DNA of 64,000 bases. It comes from Nitrospira sp. (lineage in GTDB: Bacteria > Nitrospirota > Nitrospiria > Nitrospirales > Nitrospiraceae). Under the pieces are notes generated by a model. It was not told the DNA's origin. It worked only from the letters and a program-made list of their open reading frames with translations, and searched no databases. This document shows positions 15,802-24,053 of the stretch, piece by piece; position 1 is the first letter of the stretch, and each line of letters opens with the position of its first letter. Made by a program: the position numbers and the translations under genes. The stretch lies in contig VOPR01000005.1 in NCBI GenBank assembly GCA_009594995.1, positions 248,001-312,000 on the forward strand, written 5' to 3'.

Positions 15802-18519
15802 ATGACCGACCTCCTTTCCAAAGACCATTCAATCCTTGAACGCCCGTTCATGGAATTTCGCCCGTTCGGGCTCAACGACAAGGGCGAAAAGATCTGCGAC
15901 ATCAGCGGAGTCGTCGTTCAATCGAACGTCGACTACATGTACGACTATCTCCATCGCACCGCCAGCCCCGAGGCAGCAACGGAGGCGGTGGATCAGCTGT
16001 GCCGTCTCTTGAACGCCCGGCTCCCCGACCGGACCTATCACGTCACCCCGGACTTTCTTCGTAATATCTGGAATAGTTACTCCTACGAATTCGTCTGCTA
16101 CCTCAGAGAGTTCTGCGAACAGCTCTCCGGCGATCCTCAGTTCCATGTCAACGTAGGAACGGACCGGAAGGTTCCGCCCTTGATCCAAATCCTCTGTCGC
16201 CCGTTTTCGACTCAGCAGCTCTACAAGATGTGGCCTTACTTCGGCCGGAAATATGTCCGCGATGTGCTGGAGTTTGAGGTCGGACGGGTGACGAGGCGCT
16301 CGGCAGTCCTTCGCATGACGTTCACCGACCGGGCGCTCTCGCAATTCGGTCCCTATCGCAAACGCTGCGTCGACGTGATCTGCCTGTCCTGCAAAAGCAG
16401 CATCGCGCGCGTGCAAACCCAAATGCACGGCACGCCGGCCGCCGCGGTGAAGGACCTCTCCTGCACGGCCAAGGGCGATCCCTACTGCGAGTGGGAATTC
16501 ACCTGGACCCCTCAGGTCCGCAGCTCCATGCCCCTGGCCATGTGGATGCTCGTGGCCGGAGGAACTTTTGCCTACTTGCACCTGCGCTGGCCGGACGTAC
16601 CGACGATAGAAGCGCTGGGACTCGCGGCCGTCCCCGCCTCGCTGTTGTGGTGGATGATGACCCGACATATGCGCCAGGCAGCCAAACCGCTGCAACGCTT
16701 GATCAAGGATCAGGAGCAGGTCGTCGATGCCCGCCATGAGGAGTTGCGCGAGGCCTATCTCGAGCAGCAGAGCACCACCGTCACCCTGCGACGGAAGGTG
16801 AATGACCTGACCACACTGCACCGCGCCGGGTTATTGTTCAGCTCGACGTTCGATCGTGAAGAGCTGCTGACGAATGTCCTGGATACCATCGTCCGCGACC
16901 TGCACTACGACCGTGCCATGATTACGCAGTTTGATCGTGCCCGACAGGTCTCGCATGAATTTCGGGTACGCGGCATGCCGCAAGAGGTCGCAGATTTTTT
17001 GCGCACGCAGGAAGTATCGATTACCGACCCGAATAGCGTCGAGGGAACGGTGTTCTTGCGCGGCGAGCCGGTCCTGACGAACAACATTCACGAGATCTGG
17101 GACCGATTGCACCCGTTCGATCAAAAATTGATCACAATGGCGAACGTGAAATCCTTCATTACCGTTCCACTCAAGACGCATGATGCCGTAATCGGCTCGC
17201 TCTCCGTCGATCGCACACACAATCAGGCCCTGACACAGGACGACCTGGACATGCTGATGACCCTCGCCAGTCAGGTCGCCATTGCGCTGGACAATGCGCA
17301 AGCCTATCGGGAAATCGAAGCGCTCAATGCGGGGCTGGAGGCCCGGGTGCGTGAACGGACCGCGGAGTTGGAAGCGGCCAATGCACAACTGAAGCAGATG
17401 GATCGGCTCAAATCAAAATTCCTCGCCCATGTCTCCCACGAGTTGCGGACGCCTCTCACCAGCATTGTCGGATTCGCAGACAATATGCTCGAGGGACTGG
17501 TCGGCTCGCTGAACATGAAGCAGGAGCAGTACCTGACTCGCATCAAAGCCAACGGGACGAGACTTGCTCGCATGATCACCGATCTGCTCGACTTGTCGCG
17601 TGTCGAGGCGGGAAAACTGGTGCTGTCCTTCGACCATGTGCCTCTTCAATCCGTGGTCAGCGATGTCATCGAACAACTCCTCCCGCTCGCAATCAGCAAA
17701 CACTTACAGATCGAGCTCCAGAGCCCGGATCCTGCCCTGCTGGTCTGGGCCGACCCGGACCGGCTCAGCCAGATTTTGACGAATTTGCTGGATAATGCTA
17801 TCAAGTACACCTCGGACGGGGGACACATATCGGTAGACCTCTCGGTCGATGATCATGAGATGGCACGCATCACCGTCCGTGATACCGGCCAAGGCATTCC
17901 CCCCGACGCCCTGCCCAAGCTCTTCGATCCATTTTTCCGCGTGCACCACCAGGAGCGGAGCCAGACGAAGGGACTGGGCCTCGGGCTGGCCATCGTCAAA
18001 GATTTAGTCGATCTGCACGGCGGTACCATTACGGTGCACAGTGCGCTGGATCAGGGAACAGAATTTTCCTTTACGCTCCCCATGCACTCGCGCACCCCGG
18101 CTCCTGCGGCTCAGTTGCCGGCCGTACGCCGAACACTCCTGGTGGTCGATGACGACGGCGACATCTGCGACCTCCTGCGGGATCGCCTGGAATCGGAAGG
18201 ATTTCACGTCTACACGGCAGCGGACGGACGTGAGGCCCTGCGCCTCCTGGCCGACACTCCGGTCGATGGAGTGCTCTTGGATATCGCCCTGCCGGAAGTG
18301 GACGGCCTGGAAGTGCTCCGTCAATTGCGCCCCCATCAACCATCGCTACCGGTGGTCATGATGACGGCCGTGGAGGCATTGGATCGCGCGATGGCAGCCG
18401 TGGAGAACGGCGCCCAAGGTTATCTTCTCAAACCATTCGATGCTGCGCGGTTGCGACAAATCGTTGATCGCTGGTTTCTCTCCGGCTCAGGCAAAACCGA
18501 CCCTACAATAGGACGATAA
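15802..18519 (+). CDS. Hybrid sensor histidine kinase with V4R-like and GAF sensing domains
   Basis: 905 residues from the ATG giving MTDLLSKDH; an earlier TTG at 15655 would overlap the cytochrome gene and is unlikely. Order: N-terminal sensing domain (about 15-230) ending CTAKGDPYCEWEFTW, resembling V4R/haem-NO-type small-ligand domains and including CLSCKSS; two short membrane helices (about 245-285); coiled coil; GAF (about 355-510); HisKA with VSHELRTPL (His near 546); HATPase with DNAIKYTS, DTGQGIPPD and GLGLGLAIVKDLVDLHGG; C-terminal receiver with VVDDDGD and phospho-Asp near 827 (VLLDIALPEVDG). The FadL-like gene starts 4 nt after its stop, so the two are co-transcribed. Ligand unknown. 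Confidence 0.87.
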   Translation: MTDLLSKDHSILERPFMEFRPFGLNDKGEKICDISGVVVQSNVDYMYDYLHRTASPEAATEAVDQLCRLLNARLPDRTYHVTPDFLRNIWNSYSYEFVCYLREFCEQLSGDPQFHVNVGTDRKVPPLIQILCRPFSTQQLYKMWPYFGRKYVRDVLEFEVGRVTRRSAVLRMTFTDRALSQFGPYRKRCVDVICLSCKSSIARVQTQMHGTPAAAVKDLSCTAKGDPYCEWEFTWTPQVRSSMPLAMWMLVAGGTFAYLHLRWPDVPTIEALGLAAVPASLLWWMMTRHMRQAAKPLQRLIKDQEQVVDARHEELREAYLEQQSTTVTLRRKVNDLTTLHRAGLLFSSTFDREELLTNVLDTIVRDLHYDRAMITQFDRARQVSHEFRVRGMPQEVADFLRTQEVSITDPNSVEGTVFLRGEPVLTNNIHEIWDRLHPFDQKLITMANVKSFITVPLKTHDAVIGSLSVDRTHNQALTQDDLDMLMTLASQVAIALDNAQAYREIEALNAGLEARVRERTAELEAANAQLKQMDRLKSKFLAHVSHELRTPLTSIVGFADNMLEGLVGSLNMKQEQYLTRIKANGTRLARMITDLLDLSRVEAGKLVLSFDHVPLQSVVSDVIEQLLPLAISKHLQIELQSPDPALLVWADPDRLSQILTNLLDNAIKYTSDGGHISVDLSVDDHEMARITVRDTGQGIPPDALPKLFDPFFRVHHQERSQTKGLGLGLAIVKDLVDLHGGTITVHSALDQGTEFSFTLPMHSRTPAPAAQLPAVRRTLLVVDDDGDICDLLRDRLESEGFHVYTAADGREALRLLADTPVDGVLLDIALPEVDGLEVLRQLRPHQPSLPVVMMTAVEALDRAMAAVENGAQGYLLKPFDAARLRQIVDRWFLSGSGKTDPTIGR

Positions 18520-18523
18520 CCCT

Positions 18524-19912
18524 ATGCTGTTCGCTCAGAGCTCTCGCCGCACCTTGATTCTGTCCCTGATTCTGCTCGCCTTCGGATTTCCACTTGCGAC
18601 CACGCCGGCTCAGGCCCAAACCCCGCGCCTGCAAGGGCAATCCGCCTCTGCTGCCGCGATGGGGAACGCGTTCGTGGCTCAGGCCGACGACCCTTCTGCG
18701 CTGCATTACAACCCGGCCGGCATGACGCAGTTGCACGGTGTCCAAACTCTGTTCGGCACCTCGCTCATCGGTGGCACCACCCAATTCACCAGCCCGACCG
18801 GAGCCCATGCCACAGGAGATCGCAACGGCAGTCTGGCCTGGCCTCCTCCCGGCCACGTGTACATCGTCGCCAATCTCAAAGATCTCGGCTTCTCGGCACT
18901 GGGAGATTTCAGCGCAGGAATCGGATTCAACAATCCCTTCGGTTCGCTGACTAGGTACCCGAACGACGGCCCGTTTCGCAGCGCGCTGACGTTCACCACG
19001 CTCCCGTTGCTCGACATCAAACCCACGATTGCCTACAAGCTCAACGATCAGCTGTCGTTCGGATTGGGCGCCGACATCTATACCTTTTCCGGGCTGTTCG
19101 GAGAGGGGCACCTTGAGCAAAAATCGATCTGGCCCGGCGGGTTAGGCATTCCGGCCGGCTCGCTGGTTGAAATCAACGGGAGTGATACCACGGCAGGATT
19201 TAACGTTAGCCTGCTGTATACGCCTTACCGCAATAGCGAGGGCAAACCGCTCGTCAACATCGGTATGGTCTATCGCAGCCAGGCCACGTTCCATCTCACC
19301 GGAACGCTCCTAGCCAATGGCGCCTTGGTGGGCAACACAGCAGCCACCTTCGTGCTCCCGCAGGTGCTTTCAGGTGGCATCGCCGTTTGGCCGGTGCGCA
19401 CGCCCGATCGCGAATGGAAGTTGGAATTGGATGTCGACTATGTCGGCTGGAAATCGAACCGGACGCTTGATATTCACTTGTCCAACGGGGCGCTGCTTCC
19501 CTTCCCGCAGAATTGGCAAAGCGGCTACACGGCGATGGTTGGAACTGAATACCGGTGGCTGCGTGTGACATCCCTGCCCGAGTGGGAAGTTGCGTTACGA
19601 GCCGGATACATGAACCAGCAAACTCAGATCCCGGACCGTACGTTCAATCCCGGAGTTCCATCTGCTAACTCGCACATTCCTTCCGTGGGAATCGGGCTGG
19701 CCTGCCACCCCAATGGTTCCTTTCTTGGGCTGATACGCTGCGGCGACCTAGGTATCGGTCCGCTCAAGCCGAAGTTGTTCGCCATCGACCTGGGATATCA
19801 AGCCGCCTTCTACGAAGTCAGGACCGTCGCAGGCAACCAGAACCCGACCGTCAACGGCCGGTATGAGACCTTGATTCACGCCGGTTCACTCTCCCTGCGT
19901 TTCAACTATTGA
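18524..19912 (+). CDS. FadL/OMPP1-type outer-membrane porin for hydrophobic compounds
   Basis: 462 residues with a signal peptide ending AQA. The N-terminal hatch has the family signature SASAAAMGNAFVAQADDPSALHYNPAGMTQL, split here only for description, which in FadL plugs the barrel and carries NPA. The remainder alternates as beta strands and ends SLRFNY with an aromatic last residue, typical for BAM insertion. FadL-family channels import long-chain fatty acids or hydrocarbons across the outer membrane. It follows the hybrid kinase by 4 nt. Together with the RoxA-like cytochrome upstream this suggests uptake and sensing of a hydrophobic substrate (inference). Confidence 0.88.
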   Translation: MLFAQSSRRTLILSLILLAFGFPLATTPAQAQTPRLQGQSASAAAMGNAFVAQADDPSALHYNPAGMTQLHGVQTLFGTSLIGGTTQFTSPTGAHATGDRNGSLAWPPPGHVYIVANLKDLGFSALGDFSAGIGFNNPFGSLTRYPNDGPFRSALTFTTLPLLDIKPTIAYKLNDQLSFGLGADIYTFSGLFGEGHLEQKSIWPGGLGIPAGSLVEINGSDTTAGFNVSLLYTPYRNSEGKPLVNIGMVYRSQATFHLTGTLLANGALVGNTAATFVLPQVLSGGIAVWPVRTPDREWKLELDVDYVGWKSNRTLDIHLSNGALLPFPQNWQSGYTAMVGTEYRWLRVTSLPEWEVALRAGYMNQQTQIPDRTFNPGVPSANSHIPSVGIGLACHPNGSFLGLIRCGDLGIGPLKPKLFAIDLGYQAAFYEVRTVAGNQNPTVNGRYETLIHAGSLSLRFNY

Positions 19913-20497
19913 GGCCCATCGGCCCATGGCTGTAAGCCTGTCTCCACAATGGCCGGATTTCCATCCGGCTAAGGGCACGGTGGTTGCTTCTATCCACTTC
20001 CATGACTCGCGTTGCTGAGGGAAAGAGACCGTCACCTTGCGCATACAGCGGCGTGGTGTAGAGCCGGTTTCCTGTCGCCGGTTGAACTGTTTTAACCGGC
20101 CGCATGTCACGGCCTCCTGGATCGTGCCCATCCAGCGCTGAGCAGACCGCCTTCATCTCCACGCCACGTGCCGCGTCTTCGTCCCCAACGGAGACGCGGC
20201 TCCCTTTCACTCAGCATCCCGAGAAGCACACACTTTCTGAAAGACGCCTTCGTATCGCATTGGATACGCGTCAGAATCTAATTCGATACATTCCGCTCCC
20301 ACCCCCTTCTCTATTGGACAATATGCGCTGATTCCAAACTGTGCGCGAAGAGACTGAAAAGGCTTGCGCTTACACATCGCCACAACCGACCTCGAGTGGA
20401 TTCATACGATGGCATGCCTGTTGCTGTCATCATGGGACAACAGGACAAGGAACCCTGAACATAGAGACAGGCTTATCGGAACAGAAAGGAGCCTGAC
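19913..20497. other. 585-nt intergenic stretch with hairpins
   Basis: No gene is supported. Three palindromes are visible: GCCGGAT/ATCCGGC at 19952-19969 (7 bp, 4-nt loop), GCCGGTT/AACCGGC at 20077-20100 (7 bp, 10-nt loop) and CGTATC/GATACG at 20251-20268 (6 bp). The first lies 40 nt past the FadL-like stop and may help end that transcript, though no T-run follows. The stretch marks the boundary before the TonB-receptor/sensor region. Confidence 0.5.
19952..19969 (+). terminator. Possible transcript-end hairpin after the FadL-like gene
   Basis: Perfect 7-bp stem GCCGGAT...ATCCGGC with loop TTCC, 40 nt downstream of the stop codon. There is no downstream T-run, so it is not a standard Rho-independent terminator; an RNA-stabilising structure is equally possible. 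Confidence 0.35.
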
Positions 20498-20623
20498 ATG
20501 GAACTCGTCATGGGCGGTCTCCTAGTGGGAGTCAGCAGCATGTTGGCCCTGTTGATCGTAGCTGTCTGGAAGGACAGTGCCTCGCATCGAGCCGAAGCGC
20601 ATCCGTCGCAGCGGAGAACATAA
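20498..20623 (+). CDS. 41-residue single-span membrane protein
   Basis: A short frame with a good Shine-Dalgarno (AAAGGAG, 20486-20492) six nt before ATG. It encodes MELVMGGLLVGVSSMLALLI, continuing VAVWKDSASHRAE and a basic tail QRRT: one hydrophobic helix followed by a charged cytoplasmic-type tail. It precedes the ribbon-helix-helix gene by 104 nt on the same strand. No family recognised. The SD and membrane design make translation likely. Confidence 0.55.
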   Translation: MELVMGGLLVGVSSMLALLIVAVWKDSASHRAEAHPSQRRT

Positions 20624-20727
20624 TGTGATGAATCACACCTCGATATGCCGGACGAGCAATTGATGCTCGGACGAGAAAGGAAAGAGAGGCGTCTGCACTA
20701 CGCCTTTCGTGCAAAAGGAGTTGCACT

Positions 20728-21009
20728 ATGAGCCGATTCATATACTTAAGACCACAAAAACGCCAGCGTATGACCGTCAGCCTGCCGACCGACTTGTTAG
20801 AGCGTATGCGCGACGCCGCCTATTGGACATCCGGCACCACCATGGCGGGTCTCATTTCATCAGCGATTGAAGATCTGCTCAACAATCTGGAATCCAAGAA
20901 TGGCCGCCCCTTCTCCCCTCGTCTACAAGACCTGAAACCAGGGCGCCCGCGTGCGAACAAACCGAATCAGCCGTCTGTATCTGAACACATACAATCTGTA
21001 TCCGGATAG
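20728..21009 (+). CDS. Ribbon-helix-helix DNA-binding protein
   Basis: 93 residues. The core QRMTVSLPTDLLERMRDAAY is a ribbon (MTVSLP) followed by the first helix; TTMAGLISSAIEDLLNNLE forms the second helix, as in CopG/ParG-like dimeric repressors. The segment NGRPFSPRLQDLKPGRPR that follows is basic and resembles tails seen in plasmid-type RHH proteins. Start is set by AAAAGGAG seven nt upstream. It lies upstream of the deleted TonB receptor and may regulate the local genes, but no operator was identified. Confidence 0.72.
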   Translation: MSRFIYLRPQKRQRMTVSLPTDLLERMRDAAYWTSGTTMAGLISSAIEDLLNNLESKNGRPFSPRLQDLKPGRPRANKPNQPSVSEHIQSVSG

Positions 21010-21301
21010 ATACGCATTCTGCATTCATGGTTCCGCACATTATTTCACTGCTTGCGAAGACCACTCAAATCGCGTAGATCCTTCCGCAATTCAATCCCAC
21101 GATTTCTGTCTCGTCACGGTAACACAAGCATGCCTTTTGCGTGAGCGTACCTTGAGCCGAAGGTTCTTGTTCTCTTCTTCCGTCAGACAATGCCCGACAA
21201 CGCCGGCAGGAGCCTCACGGTATGCCATGCACAGTCGGACCCAGCTACCCGACACTGTCTCCCTCTGTTCATCTCCGTCGGCGCAAACGGAGCAATACAG
21301 G

Positions 21302-21952
21302 ATGGCTACCCGACGAATCACATTTCGCCTGCCATACTTCGCCCTTTCGCTCTGCGGAGGGCTCGTGAGCCTGTGTTGCGCCATATCAACGCAGGCCCAC
21401 GACACGCCGTCTCCCATTGCCATGGCAGAAGAGGTGCCGGCGAGCGAGGAAATTGAACTGCTCAAAGAGGAAAAGACGGTCAGCATCGCCACGCGCCACG
21501 AACAGCCCATCTCGCAAGCGCCTTCCAACGTGTACGTCATTACGGACGAAGACATCCGCCACTATGAAGCGGGATACCAGGGTTGGTGGATGAAACATCG
21601 GCTCCAAACCAGGGTCGGTCTGTTCTTTAACCATCTGTCAGACTTGATCAACTTTCAGACCATCGGGGCCCCGCGCACACTGGTCAACGGTGATGAGGCT
21701 GACATTTGTGGAACCGAAACAGGCCTGGAATTCCTTGGCACCAGATGGTTGAGCGGCTTTACCAACATCTCCTACGAGAAAATCGGACAGACCATCACTG
21801 GCGTGTGCCGCCGCGGCGGCTATCGATTTCGGAATGACAAAGCGGAAGTCGCCGTCGCGGTCTTGAATGCCCCGAATGATCGTCACAAGGAATATCCCTT
21901 GGGGGACACTCTCGGCAACCGGGTCATGGGATGGCTTACGCTGAGATATTGA
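21302..21952 (+). pseudogene. Internally deleted TonB-dependent receptor remnant, frame intact
   Basis: 216 residues that align with only the two ends of the receptor encoded directly downstream. Signal peptide, then EEKTVSIATRHEQPISQAPS and NVYVITDEDIR match the start of the plug; the next residues HYEAGYQGWWMKHRLQ match the late barrel (about 1.2 kb of the paralogue is missing). A second gap of about 195 bp is at CRRGGYRF, and a third of about 8 codons before AEVAVAVLNA. The C-terminal NRVMGWLTLRY is a normal barrel end. All three losses preserve the frame and there is no internal stop, so a short protein with signal peptide could still be made. It cannot form a full plug-and-barrel receptor. 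Confidence 0.75.
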
Positions 21953-21962
21953 ATTGCGTGTA

Positions 21963-24023
21963 ATGAGGTTTGAGTTGAAGAGACTACGCCATGTGATGTT
22001 CGCAGCATTGCTGACGGCACGCCTCAGCAGTCCCGCTGCGGCCGAACTGCCCGCCGCGATCTTCGGAGAATCTCTGTCCGTTTCTGCCAATAACGATCTG
22101 GAGCTCCTCAAAGAAGAAGAGACGGTCAGCATTGCGTCGCGGTATGAGCAACCCATCTCTCAGGCGCCGTCAAACGTCTACGTCGTCACGGACGAAGATA
22201 TCCGGCAATCCGGCGCAACCGACTTGCCGACCGTGCTCCGCCGCATCCCCGGGCTGGAAGTCATGCAAATGACCGGCGCCGATTTCAACGTCAGCGCACG
22301 AGGAGACAATCAACCCTTCGCCAACAAGATGTTGGTCATGGTCGATGGACGCTCGATCTACCTCGATGTGCAAGGAAACGTGTTTTGGAAATCTCTCCCG
22401 ATCACGCTCCCGGAGATTAAGCGAATTGAAGTGCTGAAGGGGCCCGCGTCAGCCATGTATGGATTCAATGCCTTCGACGGGGTGATCAACATTATCACCA
22501 AGTCACCGGAGGAAATGAAGGGAACCACCCTACAATTCGGCGGGGGGGAGCAAGGGACCATCAGCAGCGCCGCTGTCCAGGCAGGCACGGTCGGCAAGTT
22601 CGGCTATCGGCTCTCCATCGGACGGGATCAGACGCAGCAGTGGAGAGATGGCGATGCCCTTGCGTTTCGGTCCCACAAATTTAATGTACAGACGGACTAT
22701 GCCCTCTCCTCGACATCGAAGCTTCAATTGTCAGGAGGAGTGGTCGAATCAAATCGCTACGACGGGCAAGTCGGCGAAGTGACCAGCAATTCAATCCGTC
22801 CGTCTTTCAGTTACGCCAATGCCGTCTACGAACACGGAGCCTTTCTCATTCGAGCCTGGTGGTCCGGGTATACGGACCATGCCACCATCAATCCGGTTCC
22901 CCAATTGGCCGGCCTCCTCAGCGTGACAGACCGCAACGGCGTATCAACCAATCCATTTTCAGGAAACACGTATAATGTAGATGTACAACATGCGCTCAAC
23001 CTTGGTACCACCAATCGCCTGCTGTACGGCGCGAACTACCGGCACAACTCGCTTTCTAGTCCGGCCATCGATCAATTCAGTCGCGAAAACCGGTTGGGCC
23101 TGTTCCTGCAGGATGAATGGCGGGCAACCGCAGCTATCACGATCGTTGCAGGCCTTCGCTACGATCTTCATACGCAGATCAACGGCACCTGGAGCCCGCG
23201 TCTGGCTATTCTGTATCAACCGGTCGAGGGACATACCTTCCATCTTTCAGGCTCCGCCGCCTATCGACCGCCGACGCTTTTTGAATCTCATCAAGATCAG
23301 CGCGTCACCACGACCATTCCAACCGGGCTCCCGTTTCCTTCGTCCATCTCCTCGACCGTTCCGGTGACCGGCGCGACCGGACTCGCCCCAGAGCAGACCT
23401 CCTCCTATGAGGCCGGGTACCAGGGCTGGTACTGGAAACATCGCCTCCGCATCCGCGCCGATCTCTTCTATAACCATATCTCCGATCTCATCGGCAGCCG
23501 GCCCCTCGCCGGCGGCGCTTCCGCATTCGTCAACGATCCGGGATCCGCGGATATTTATGGAGGTGAAGCCGGCATCGAGTTCCTGGCAAGTCGTTGGTTG
23601 AGCGGATTCGCCAACTACGCCTATGAGGAAATTGGGCAATCGTTCAGTGGGACGGTCAGACGTGGTGCCCCTCGATCAAAGGTCAGCGCCGGAGTCAGAA
23701 CGGAATGGGAAAACGGCCTCAGCGGAGAAGTCAGCTATTACTATGTTGGAGCTGCCACCTACCCGATCGCACAGAGCTTTTCGCTCCTGGCGAATATTCC
23801 CACGACCGGAGTCACGACACCGGGCGATCGTGTCGGCAGCTATAACCTGCTCAATCTGCGCGCAGGCTACCGGTTCTGGCAACAGAAAGCGGCTGCAGGC
23901 TATATGCGCGACGCCGAGGTCGCGGTTTCTGTCTTTAATGCCCTCAATGATGAGCACAAGGAACACCCGCTAGGAGATCTCATCGGCCGGCGGGTGATGG
24001 GATGGTTGACTCTCAGGTTTTAA
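21963..24023 (+). CDS. TonB-dependent outer-membrane receptor
   Basis: 686 residues from the ATG giving MRFELKRLRH; a TTG nine nt earlier is less likely. Signal peptide ends near SPAAA. The plug domain shows SNVYVVTDEDIRQSGATDLP, VLRRIPGLEVMQ, MLVMVDGRSIYLD and IKRIEVLKGPASAMYG, with the conserved NIIT at its end; the barrel ends RRVMGWLTLRF. A TonB-box-like ETVSIAS lies early in the mature protein. Receptors of this type import siderophores, corrinoids or other scarce ligands using TonB energy; the ligand is not evident and no cobalamin riboswitch or Fur-like site was recognised. The PAS-rich sensor gene follows after 30 nt. Confidence 0.9.
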   Translation: MRFELKRLRHVMFAALLTARLSSPAAAELPAAIFGESLSVSANNDLELLKEEETVSIASRYEQPISQAPSNVYVVTDEDIRQSGATDLPTVLRRIPGLEVMQMTGADFNVSARGDNQPFANKMLVMVDGRSIYLDVQGNVFWKSLPITLPEIKRIEVLKGPASAMYGFNAFDGVINIITKSPEEMKGTTLQFGGGEQGTISSAAVQAGTVGKFGYRLSIGRDQTQQWRDGDALAFRSHKFNVQTDYALSSTSKLQLSGGVVESNRYDGQVGEVTSNSIRPSFSYANAVYEHGAFLIRAWWSGYTDHATINPVPQLAGLLSVTDRNGVSTNPFSGNTYNVDVQHALNLGTTNRLLYGANYRHNSLSSPAIDQFSRENRLGLFLQDEWRATAAITIVAGLRYDLHTQINGTWSPRLAILYQPVEGHTFHLSGSAAYRPPTLFESHQDQRVTTTIPTGLPFPSSISSTVPVTGATGLAPEQTSSYEAGYQGWYWKHRLRIRADLFYNHISDLIGSRPLAGGASAFVNDPGSADIYGGEAGIEFLASRWLSGFANYAYEEIGQSFSGTVRRGAPRSKVSAGVRTEWENGLSGEVSYYYVGAATYPIAQSFSLLANIPTTGVTTPGDRVGSYNLLNLRAGYRFWQQKAAAGYMRDAEVAVSVFNALNDEHKEHPLGDLIGRRVMGWLTLRF

Positions 24024-24053
24024 GTACTGTCCGACGAGAGTCGGGAGGACGCC

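Noticed and set aside
15829..16821. 330-codon open frame opposite the hybrid kinase
   Set aside because: Shadow of the sensing domain; no start signal and composition atypical of protein.
19913..20497. Possible riboswitch upstream of the TonB receptor region
   Set aside because: Hairpins are present but no cobalamin, TPP, FMN or other known aptamer core could be recognised, and the receptor gene is more than 1.4 kb away.
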